Of a DNA stretch of 10,482 nucleotides, positions 1-6,238 are shown in pieces. Made by a program: the position numbers and the translations under genes. Source of the DNA: Spirochaetes bacterium RBG_16_67_19 (lineage in GTDB: Bacteria; Spirochaetota; Spirochaetia; SZUA-6; DRHE01); assembly GCA_001829505.1 (NCBI GenBank), contig MIBK01000034.1:13039-23520 (forward strand), given 5' to 3'. The notes beneath the pieces were generated by a model. That model saw nothing but the letters and a program-made list of their open reading frames with translations, searched no databases and was not told the origin of the DNA. Each line of letters opens with the position of its first letter. The stretch's first letter is position 1.

Positions 1-1254
1 AGCCTCTCCATCAAGACCCGGATCATCCTGACCCTGGTGCTGCTGCCGATGATCTCCCTGGTGGTGGTCGGGGCCATCGCCCTGCTGCAGAACCAGGGGG
101 CGCTCAGCAGCCAGGCCGAGCGGACCCTCGAGCGGCTGGTCCGGGAGAAGACCACTGCCTACGGCCTGATACTGCAAAGGGTCCAGGAGGAGGCCGAGGC
201 GGCGGCCGCCTACGCCAGGCAGGTCTACGCCGCCCCCCTGCCCGCTTCCGCCTCCAGCCTGCGCCTGCTGATGCCCTGGAACGGCACGGGCTACGGTGGC
301 CGCCAGATGGAGAAGGAGCTGGCCTCGGACATGGCCCGCCTCCGCCAGGTCGGAGGCTTCCTGGAGTCCCTGGTGTCCTCCAACCCCTACCTCAGCCTGG
401 GCTACATGGCCACCGAGAGCGGCATCACCGTGTTCGACAAGCAGGAGGTGGTAGACGTGATCGAGGCCATCCAAGGCTTCGACCCGCGCATGCGCCCCTG
501 GTACCGCCTGGCCCGGGAGGTGCGGAAAACCGCCTGGACAAAGCTGTACGTGGACGTCAACACCAAGAAGCTCAACGTCACCGCCGCCACCCCCGTGCTG
601 GACCCCGCCGGGCGCCTGCAGGGAGTGGTGGGCATGGACGTGCTTCTGGAAACCCTGCAGAACGACATCCTCAACCTGGACATCGGCTACCGGAACGAGC
701 CCTTCCTGGTCGACGCCCAGGGGCGGGCCGTGGTGCGGCGGGGCCTGGAGGACAGGGAAACCGAATGGTACAAGACCTACCGCACCGACATCCTGCTGGA
801 GACCCCCAACGCCTCCTTCAACCGCCTGGTGCGCCGCATGGTGGCCGGGGAGTCGGGCATCGCCCGCTACCGCCTGGAGGACGGCACGGAGAACTACCTG
901 GCCTTCGCCCCCATCCCGGCGGTCTCCTCCAGCCTGGGAGTCATCGTCCCGCGCAGCGAGATCGTCAAGCCGGTGCAGGAGAGCGGCAAGCTGGTGATCA
1001 TCGTGATGGCCGTCTCGGTGATCGTGGCCATCGGCCTGGGCCTGCTGCTCGGTAACCAGGTCACCCGCCCGATCGAGGACCTCACCGCGCTGGTGGACAA
1101 GGCCAGCAAGGGGCTGGTGGAGGTGGACCAGATCCCCATCCGGCGCATGGACGAGGTGGGGGTGCTGGCCCGTTCCTTCAACCGCATGCTGGCCAACCTG
1201 GGCACCGCCCTGCTGGAGCTGGAAAAACGGGAGCGCGAGGGACCGGGGACATGA
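1..1254 (+). CDS. Cache-HAMP membrane sensor without output domain (5' partial)
   Basis: The frame is open to the first base, so the true start lies upstream; 417 residues are visible. Counting from the first codon, residues about 8-29 form a hydrophobic helix preceded by SIKTR, a normal cytoplasm-to-membrane entry. An extracytoplasmic region of about 300 residues follows. It carries the dCache_1 hallmark DPRMRPWY (161-168) and a GVVGMDV strand (208-214). A second helix (about 331-350) leads into a HAMP domain (about 351-402; TRPIEDL, then DEVGVLARSFNRM). The protein stops about 15 residues after the HAMP, with no kinase, cyclase, methyl-accepting or PP2C domain. It should sense a small molecule outside the membrane. 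Its stop overlaps the next start (ATGA), so the likely output partner is the SpoIIE phosphatase encoded next. Family assignment is firm; the ligand is unknown. Confidence 0.9.
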   Translation, partial: SLSIKTRIILTLVLLPMISLVVVGAIALLQNQGALSSQAERTLERLVREKTTAYGLILQRVQEEAEAAAAYARQVYAAPLPASASSLRLLMPWNGTGYGGRQMEKELASDMARLRQVGGFLESLVSSNPYLSLGYMATESGITVFDKQEVVDVIEAIQGFDPRMRPWYRLAREVRKTAWTKLYVDVNTKKLNVTAATPVLDPAGRLQGVVGMDVLLETLQNDILNLDIGYRNEPFLVDAQGRAVVRRGLEDRETEWYKTYRTDILLETPNASFNRLVRRMVAGESGIARYRLEDGTENYLAFAPIPAVSSSLGVIVPRSEIVKPVQESGKLVIIVMAVSVIVAIGLGLLLGNQVTRPIEDLTALVDKASKGLVEVDQIPIRRMDEVGVLARSFNRMLANLGTALLELEKREREGPGT

Positions 1255-3158
1255 ACCTGCTCTGGGCCAAGCTGTTCACCACCCTGCTGCTGGTGGCCCT
1301 GCTCGTGGCGGTGGCCAGGTCCGGCCGTCCGCGGGGGTTGGCGATCTGGGCGGTGCTGGCCGGGGTCCTGCTGGCCCGCGACCTGGGCTACCTGGCCTTC
1401 GGCCGGGAGCTGATCGTGCCCCTGGCCGAGCTGGTCGTGCTGGCCCTGTACCTGCTGTGGGTGCGGCTGTTCACCGGCCTGCAGGCCGCGGACGTGGTGT
1501 ACCTGGCGGTGAACTTCCTGGCCCTGATCGCGGGGGCGGCTTCCTTTTTCCTGCCCTGGCTGCCGCTCACCCCCGCCGCCCTCAGCCTGCTCCTGCTGGC
1601 GGACGTGGTCTACCTGGCCATCCTGCTGGGGCTGGTGTCGCCGTACAACACCGAAGGGGCGGAGATCCTGATGGAGACCCGCTTCGTGATCATCGCCGGG
1701 CTGTTCCTGGTCCAGGTGATCGGCCTGTTGTACGGCTACGCCGCGCCGTTGATCCACAACCTGCTCCTGCCGGCCGCCGCCCTGATTCATTTCTACGTGC
1801 TGCTGGCCTACAACCGCCACCTGCACGCCGAGAGCCGGCAGGCCGTCCAGTTCTACTCCACCAACCTGGACTCCACCTTCGAGTTCATGGAAAACCTGGG
1901 AAACGCCATCACCGCCAAGATCGACCTGCCCCGGGTGCTGGAAATCATCATCGCCTCGGCCGTGCACAACATCGGCGCGGACGCCGGGGCCATCCTGATG
2001 GTAGACGAGTACGAGGACGTCTTGAGGGTGCGCGCCACCCGCGGCATCTACCCTCCCCTGGCCCCGGTGCCCGCCCTGGCCAGGGTGAACACCGCCGCCC
2101 TGAAGCGCTACTTCCAGGAAACCCCCATCCCCATCGGCGAGACCATCCTGGGCGAGGCGGTGAAAAGCGGCCAGGCGCTGCTGGTGCGCGACGCCCGGGA
2201 GGACCCCCGCCTGGGGGCCAACCGGGAGGACGACATCCTGTTCGTCAGCTCTCTGATCGCGGTGCCCCTGGTGGTGTCCAAGCGGGTGCTGGGCGTGATC
2301 TCCACCCTCAAGCGCGCGGAGAACCGCCACTTCCAGGATACCGACTTCCAGCACCTGAAGACCTTCGCCGAGTACGCCTCGATCACCATCGACAACCTGT
2401 ACACCTACCTGGAGGTTCTGGAGAAGCGCCAGATGGAGCGGGAGGTGGACATCGCCGCGGAGATCCAGCAGAAGCTGCTGCCCGGCGAGCTGCCCAAACT
2501 GGTCGGCGGCTCCCTGGCCGTGCACAGCCGCCCCGCGCGCGGGGTGAGCGGCGACTATTACGACGTGCTGCCCCTGGACCAGGACAAGGTGGCCCTGCTG
2601 GTGTGCGACGTGGCCGGCAAAGGCATTCCGGCGGCCATGGTCATGATCATGATCCGCTCCATCACCCACCTGCTGGTCTCCCCCCGCCTGGAGGCGGCCG
2701 CCACCCTGACGGGCATCAACCGCGGCATCACCGGCCGCATCGACGTGGACCATTTCGCCACCCTCGGCCTGGTCATCTACGACCAGGCCAGGCGCCAGGC
2801 GGTGTACGCCAACGCCGCCCACCTGCCACTGCTGGTCTGGCGAGCCAGCGCCTCCAAGCTGCTGCGAGTGGACGCGGAGGGGCTGCCCATCGGCGTGGAG
2901 CGCGAGGGCAAATACGGGCAAAGACGCTTCGATCTGGAGCGGGGGGACATCCTGATCCTCTGCACCGACGGCATCCTGGAGGCCATGAGCCCCAGAAACG
3001 AGCAATACGGCCTCAAGCGCCTGGCCGACGTGGTTCAGGCGGCCTGCGGGCTGCCGGCCAACGGCCTGGTCCAGGCCATCCGCGCCGACATCGAGCGGCA
3101 CGCCGCCGGCGCGCGGCAGCACGACGACCAGACCCTGCTGGTACTGCGGATAGAGTGA
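1251..3158 (+). CDS. RsbU-like membrane-GAF-SpoIIE (PP2C) serine phosphatase
   Basis: The 635-residue protein has three parts. Residues about 1-190 are hydrophobic, with roughly seven membrane helices. Residues about 205-385 read as a GAF domain (DLPRVLEIII, then SSLIAVPL and VLGVISTLKR). Residues about 395-635 are a SpoIIE/PP2C phosphatase. The switch helix (EVDIAAEIQQKLLPGELP) precedes SGDYYDVL (433-440), CDVAGKGIPAAM (452-463), GLPIGV (544-549), CTDGILEA (571-578) and HDDQT (624-628). The metal-binding aspartates are therefore present (D435 or D438, D453, D573, D625/D626). The usual NAGH is NAAH (521-524). By family, it removes phosphate from a serine of a STAS-domain protein, and that substrate is probably the next gene's product. 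The ATG overlaps the stop of the sensor gene, with GAGGGA eight bases upstream, so the two are translationally coupled. The GAF and membrane domains suggest a second signal input besides the Cache sensor. Confidence 0.93.
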   Translation: MNLLWAKLFTTLLLVALLVAVARSGRPRGLAIWAVLAGVLLARDLGYLAFGRELIVPLAELVVLALYLLWVRLFTGLQAADVVYLAVNFLALIAGAASFFLPWLPLTPAALSLLLLADVVYLAILLGLVSPYNTEGAEILMETRFVIIAGLFLVQVIGLLYGYAAPLIHNLLLPAAALIHFYVLLAYNRHLHAESRQAVQFYSTNLDSTFEFMENLGNAITAKIDLPRVLEIIIASAVHNIGADAGAILMVDEYEDVLRVRATRGIYPPLAPVPALARVNTAALKRYFQETPIPIGETILGEAVKSGQALLVRDAREDPRLGANREDDILFVSSLIAVPLVVSKRVLGVISTLKRAENRHFQDTDFQHLKTFAEYASITIDNLYTYLEVLEKRQMEREVDIAAEIQQKLLPGELPKLVGGSLAVHSRPARGVSGDYYDVLPLDQDKVALLVCDVAGKGIPAAMVMIMIRSITHLLVSPRLEAAATLTGINRGITGRIDVDHFATLGLVIYDQARRQAVYANAAHLPLLVWRASASKLLRVDAEGLPIGVEREGKYGQRRFDLERGDILILCTDGILEAMSPRNEQYGLKRLADVVQAACGLPANGLVQAIRADIERHAAGARQHDDQTLLVLRIE

Positions 3159-3162
3159 GGAG
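3157..3162 (+). promoter_or_regulatory. Ribosome binding site fixing a GTG start
   Basis: GAGGAG overlaps the stop of the phosphatase gene and sits six bases before the GTG at 3169. The first ATG (3181) would be eighteen bases away, which is too far. The GTG is therefore the better start for the STAS gene. Confidence 0.6.
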
Positions 3163-3168
3163 CGCCTA

Positions 3169-3525
3169 GTGAGCGGCAACATGGAGATCAAGCTGCGGCG
3201 GGCCGACACGATCTACGTCATCGACGTGATCGGGGAGATGGACCTGTACAATGCCTTCAAGCTGAAGGACGTGGTGCGCAAAATGATCGAGAAGAAGATC
3301 CGCCACTACGTCATCAACCTGGACCAGGTGCCCTACATCGACTCCAGCGGCATCGGGGCGCTGCTGCAGGTGTTCGCCGATATCAAGAAGAACGGCCTTT
3401 CCTTGCGGATCACGGGGGTGAAGGGCTCGGTGCGCAAGGTGATCGAGCTGACCAAGCTGGCGCAATACTTCCCCATCGTGGCCGAACTGGACCTGGCCAT
3501 CCAGCAGCTGAAAGCCAGCGACTAA
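3169..3525 (+). CDS. STAS-domain anti-sigma factor antagonist (RsbV/SpoIIAA-like)
   Basis: At 118 residues this is a single STAS domain of normal RsbV/SpoIIAA length. The fold is recognisable as strand TIYVIDVIGEMDLYNA (14-29), then NLDQVPYIDSSGIGALL (50-66), then LRITGVKGSVRKVIELTKL (79-97). The Asp58-Ser59-Ser60-Gly61 motif holds the regulatory serine; by analogy with SpoIIAA and RsbV, Ser59 is the residue phosphorylated by the partner kinase. Unphosphorylated protein binds the anti-factor, and phosphorylated protein is inactive. It lies ten bases after the phosphatase gene that would dephosphorylate it and nine bases before the GHKL kinase gene that would phosphorylate it, so the partner set is complete. 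It starts at GTG, chosen from the spacing of GAGGAG. It is cytoplasmic, with no signal or membrane segment. Confidence 0.92.
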   Translation: MSGNMEIKLRRADTIYVIDVIGEMDLYNAFKLKDVVRKMIEKKIRHYVINLDQVPYIDSSGIGALLQVFADIKKNGLSLRITGVKGSVRKVIELTKLAQYFPIVAELDLAIQQLKASD

Positions 3526-3534
3526 GGGGGAATC

Positions 3535-4080
3535 ATGTCGGACATCAAGAGCATCCAGTTGAACGAGGACAGCCCGCTTTTCCAGAAGAAGGGCATGTTC
3601 CACAAGAAGTTCGCCAGCGATTTCCGCCAGATCCGCTATTACACCCTGATGGTCATGCAGAAGGCCCCCCCGGAGATCAAGGAGATCAACCTGCTGGAGC
3701 AGCAGATCAGCGAGCTGATCAAAAACGCAGTGAAGCACGGCAACAAGAAGGATCCCCGCAAGATCGTGGAGGTCTGGTTTCACTTCGATCCGTCCAGCGC
3801 CCACCTGATCGTGCAGGACGAGGGCCGGGGATTCAAGGCCCTGGAGGCCTGGAACGAGTTCAACCGCCGCAGGACCGAGTGCTTCCTGCGCCAGGACTTC
3901 GAGGCCATGGCCGAGTTCGTCTCCTTCCACACCCCGGACAGCGACGAGCACGACAGCGGCAACGCCCTGTTCGCCGCGGTGGAGTACTGGGACAGGGGGG
4001 TGGTCTTCAACCGGGCCCGCAACGCCGTGGCCGTGGCCAAGTCCTTCCCGCAGCGCCGCCACGGCATCGAGCTGGCCTGA
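3535..4080 (+). CDS. RsbW/SpoIIAB-like GHKL ATPase, serine kinase/anti-sigma type
   Basis: This 181-residue cytoplasmic protein has the GHKL ATP-binding pattern. The N box is ELIKNAVKHGN (60-70), with E60 and N64 spaced like the catalytic Glu and Mg-binding Asn of SpoIIAB. The G1 box is QDEGRGF (94-100), with D95 for adenine contact. The G2-like segment SGNALFAAVEYWD (141-153) is followed by terminal strands (GVVFNRARNAVAVA). By family it should phosphorylate the STAS protein encoded nine bases upstream and bind a target factor. It is longer than typical RsbW/SpoIIAB (about 145-160 residues). The stretch between G1 and G2 (about 101-140) is long, and G2 reads GNAL where GxGL is usual. The ATG has a G-run (AAGGGGG) four bases upstream. 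The unusual lid region means kinase activity is an inference, although the ATPase fold is clear. Confidence 0.88.
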   Translation: MSDIKSIQLNEDSPLFQKKGMFHKKFASDFRQIRYYTLMVMQKAPPEIKEINLLEQQISELIKNAVKHGNKKDPRKIVEVWFHFDPSSAHLIVQDEGRGFKALEAWNEFNRRRTECFLRQDFEAMAEFVSFHTPDSDEHDSGNALFAAVEYWDRGVVFNRARNAVAVAKSFPQRRHGIELA

Positions 4081-4093
4081 AGAGGCTCAAGCC

Positions 4094-4123
4094 TTGTAGC
4101 GACCCCTGTTTTTGCGCTATCCT
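4094..4123 (+). promoter_or_regulatory. Possible weak sigma70-type promoter
   Basis: TTGTAG (4094-4099) and TATCCT (4118-4123) are separated by 18 bases in the only A/T-richer stretch between the signalling operon and the next gene. The match is poor (three and four of six consensus bases), and transcription would begin almost at the ribosome site of the gene at 4146. It may be chance, and the next gene may simply be read through from upstream. Confidence 0.25.
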
Positions 4124-4139
4124 GATGCCCGGAGCGCAA
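4112..4139. repeat. Inverted repeat/hairpin covering the ribosome site
   Basis: TTGCGCT (4112-4118) and AGCGCAA (4133-4139) are perfect 7-base inverted copies separated by 14 bases. In RNA this would form a hairpin whose 3' arm includes part of GGAG (4131-4134), the only ribosome-binding candidate for the GTG at 4146. No T-run follows on either strand, so it is not a standard terminator. It could be a translation-limiting hairpin, an operator, or chance. Confidence 0.4.
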
Positions 4140-4145
4140 GCTTAG

Positions 4146-5309
4146 GTGTCGCCGGAGCGAAGCCCGCAGATCGACCTGCCCCTGAAAATAACCCTCACCC
4201 CGCAGGGCGTGGAGTGGTTCGTGCGCAACCGCCGCAAGTTGAGCCAGCTGCGCATGGCCGACAGCCGCCTGGAATACGGCATCACCGTGAGCGGCTTCCC
4301 GGCCTCCGCCCTGCAGCAGATGATCAACATCGACTACATCACGGCCATCGAGCTGGCCCGCACCGAGTTCAGCTCCAAGCGCCGGGAGATCATCGACCTG
4401 ACCAAGCTGATCGGCTTTCGCCTGCTGTACCGCAAGTTCGAAAACGAAAGCTACCGGCGCTTCCTCAATTCCCGGCTGATCAAGCGCTGGAACCGCTCCA
4501 ACCCCACCCGGGTCCTGGACCAGGACACCGTGTTCAACCAGGCCACCCTGGAGTCCTTCCTGGCCGCGGTGGCCGCCGACATCCCGGCGGTTTCCAGGCT
4601 CCTGCAGCAACCGGCCATGGCCCGCGTGCAGGCGGACGCCTCGCTGGGCCCGGAGGAGCGGCGGCTGCGCTCCTTCCTGATCGATGCCTTCGTGCTTTCC
4701 ATGCACAAGATCATCTGGTACGTGCTGGTGCGCTCCCGAGGCCAGCCGGAGAACGGCGAGCTGGTGCGCGAGTTCCAGCAGCTGCTGGGCGAGTACGTGG
4801 AGAAGGCCCTGATCGCCGAGTACCTGGCCCTGATGGTCATCGAGGTCACCTCCCACACCGAGCTGTCCCACTACCGCCAGGTGGCCGCCCGGCTGTACGA
4901 CAATCCCAAGGCCGCGGGGGCGGTGGCCAGCAACCAGCGGCTGCGCGCCGCGGTGCAGAGGCAGATGGAGGAGGAAGGGGATCTGCTCTTTCTCACCTAC
5001 CAGCTGGGCGGTAAAGGGGCCTCCATCGGCACCGAGCACCGCCTGCGCATCACGGTGGCCAACCAGGAGCGCGAGTACGCCCGGGTGCGGGAACAGCTGG
5101 AGCAGAAGCTGGAGCCGGGCGCGCGGGAGAAGTCGCTGGCGGATTTCTACCGGCAGGCGCCCAACCAGAGCGTGGGCACCGAGCTGGGCCGCTACTACCT
5201 GTCCTTCCTGCAGAGCGCCTGCGAGAAGCAGAACGTGCGCATCGAGTCCATTGTCAGCCAGCCGGCCCGCAGCGACCTGACGGTCATCCGGCTTTCCCTG
5301 CAGTTCTGA
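4146..5309 (+). CDS. Uncharacterised 387-residue protein beside the partner switch
   Basis: I do not recognise this protein by name. It is probably cytoplasmic and mainly helical, with no signal peptide. Only one stretch (about 178-196, FLIDAFVLSMHKIIWYVLV) is strongly hydrophobic, and it contains His and Lys. Basic, Arg-rich segments occur at 25-41 and 91-122. The C-terminal part has a suggestive pattern: ALMVIEVTSH (228-237), strand HRLRITVANQ (298-307), GTELGRYYLSFL (345-356), and closing strands RIESIVSQ and LTVIRLSLQF. This resembles the order N box, G1 strand, G2 helix and last strands of GHKL ATPases, with the key residues lost. The GTG start directly follows an in-frame TAG (4143-4145), and no other good start occurs for over 50 bases. 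GGAG lies eleven bases upstream. It is co-directional with the signalling operon, 65 bases after it, so a regulatory role is plausible but unproven. Confidence 0.8.
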   Translation: MSPERSPQIDLPLKITLTPQGVEWFVRNRRKLSQLRMADSRLEYGITVSGFPASALQQMINIDYITAIELARTEFSSKRREIIDLTKLIGFRLLYRKFENESYRRFLNSRLIKRWNRSNPTRVLDQDTVFNQATLESFLAAVAADIPAVSRLLQQPAMARVQADASLGPEERRLRSFLIDAFVLSMHKIIWYVLVRSRGQPENGELVREFQQLLGEYVEKALIAEYLALMVIEVTSHTELSHYRQVAARLYDNPKAAGAVASNQRLRAAVQRQMEEEGDLLFLTYQLGGKGASIGTEHRLRITVANQEREYARVREQLEQKLEPGAREKSLADFYRQAPNQSVGTELGRYYLSFLQSACEKQNVRIESIVSQPARSDLTVIRLSLQF

Positions 5310-5317
5310 CGCCCGCC

Positions 5318-5332
5318 GGCGCGCCCCGCGCC
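5318..5332. terminator. G+C-rich hairpin between convergent genes, no T-tract
   Basis: GGCGCG (5318-5323) and CGCGCC (5327-5332) form a perfect 6-base G/C stem with a CCC loop. It lies inside the 23-base gap between the stops of the two convergent transcription blocks. The position suits a shared transcription end, but no T-run follows on either strand. It could act only as a non-canonical terminator or RNA 3'-end stabiliser, and the high G+C makes chance pairing likely. Confidence 0.3.
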
Positions 5333-6238
5333 CTATCTCACCCGCGCCCGATAATGCCTCCACATCGAGTACAGGATCATGGCCAGCACCGTGATGAAGT
5401 ACGGGAAGGCCAGGATGAAGTCCGCCGGCACCTTCAGGGCCCCCTGGGCATAGTTGGAAAAGGCCTCGCTCAGGCCGAACACGAAGGAGGCCACCACTAT
5501 CCCCACGGGCGTCTTGTTGCCCAGGTAGATGGCCACCAGCGCGATCCATCCCCGCCCGGAGGTGATGTTGGGCACGAAGGCCGCCAGGTTCAAGGTCATC
5601 CAGGCGCCGGCCAGCCCGCAGGTGAAGCCGGAGATCAGGATGCCGGCCAACTGGTAGGCTTGAGGCCGCAGGCCCAGGGAGGCCACTGTCGGGGCGTTCA
5701 GCCCCGTGCCGCGCAGGCGCAGCCCGAAGGGCGTGCGGTAGATCACCACCACCGAGGCCAGCACGATGGCCCAGCTCACGTACACCAGCAGGTTGTGACC
5801 CAGGAGCAGGCCGCCCAGCAGGGGGATGCCCTGCAGCGCTGGCACCGACAGGACCGGCAGGCTCCCCAGCTCGAAGCGCACCACCCCCTTGTTCTTGAAC
5901 AGCTGGAAGGCCAGCACCACGGTCAGCCCGGAGGCCAGCAGGTTGGTGGCCAGGCCGGCGATGAAGACGTTGGCCTTCAGCTTCAGGGTGACCAGGCCGA
6001 ACAACAATGCTGCCAGCATGGAGCTGGCGATGCCCAGCGCCACCCCCAGGGCCAGGCTGCCGGTCAGCCCGGCGAACACCACCGCGAAAAAGGCCCCGAC
6101 CAGCATGAGCCCCTCCAGGGCGATGTTGAGCATGCCGGCCAGTTCGGTGTACAGCCCCCCGGTGGCCGCCAGCAGGAAGGGGGTCATGATCCCCACCGCG
6201 TTGTGGACCAGGGACAGGACAACCTCCCAGGGCTTCAT
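5333..6238 (-). CDS. BMP-family-type ABC importer permease, second subunit (YufQ/NupQ, PnrE/RfuD-like)
   Basis: This 301-residue integral membrane protein has about eight to ten hydrophobic helices. It belongs to the branched permease class that includes YufQ/NupQ and the second permeases of spirochaete purine-nucleoside (Pnr) and riboflavin (Rfu) importers. Hallmarks are GGLYTELAGMLNIALEG (27-43), RTPFGLRLRGTGLN (168-181, cytoplasmic coupling region) and SGRGWIALVAIYLGN (227-241). It should form a heterodimeric channel with the permease encoded just upstream, powered by the double ATPase. The ATG at 6238 overlaps the stop of that permease gene (ATGA), and GGTGAGG (complement of 6241-6247) lies just ahead of it. 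The open frame extends well upstream, but only from here does it read as this family. Last gene of the operon. The substrate cannot be read from sequence; nucleoside or riboflavin are the best-known choices. Confidence 0.9.
   Translation of the reverse strand: MKPWEVVLSLVHNAVGIMTPFLLAATGGLYTELAGMLNIALEGLMLVGAFFAVVFAGLTGSLALGVALGIASSMLAALLFGLVTLKLKANVFIAGLATNLLASGLTVVLAFQLFKNKGVVRFELGSLPVLSVPALQGIPLLGGLLLGHNLLVYVSWAIVLASVVVIYRTPFGLRLRGTGLNAPTVASLGLRPQAYQLAGILISGFTCGLAGAWMTLNLAAFVPNITSGRGWIALVAIYLGNKTPVGIVVASFVFGLSEAFSNYAQGALKVPADFILAFPYFITVLAMILYSMWRHYRARVR

Noticed and set aside
1457..3169. 570-codon plus-strand frame overlapping the phosphatase gene
   Set aside because: The out-of-frame product is Arg/Pro/Gly/Ala-rich low-complexity sequence, while the correct frame has complete GAF and PP2C motifs.
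894..3209. Long open frame (771 codons) on the minus strand opposite the sensor and phosphatase genes
   Set aside because: It lies antisense to clearly recognisable genes, its translation is rich in Gly, Gln, His, Asp and Val with no domain pattern, and long antisense frames are expected in G+C-rich codon usage.
4112..4139. The inverted repeat as an intrinsic terminator of the signalling operon
   Set aside because: The stem is only 7 bases with a 14-base loop and lacks a downstream T-run on either strand; the TTTTT lies before, not after, the stem.
3780..5549. 589-codon minus-strand frame spanning the GHKL gene, the unknown gene and the gap
   Set aside because: It crosses three unrelated features and shows no domain or membrane pattern; it is an antisense shadow.
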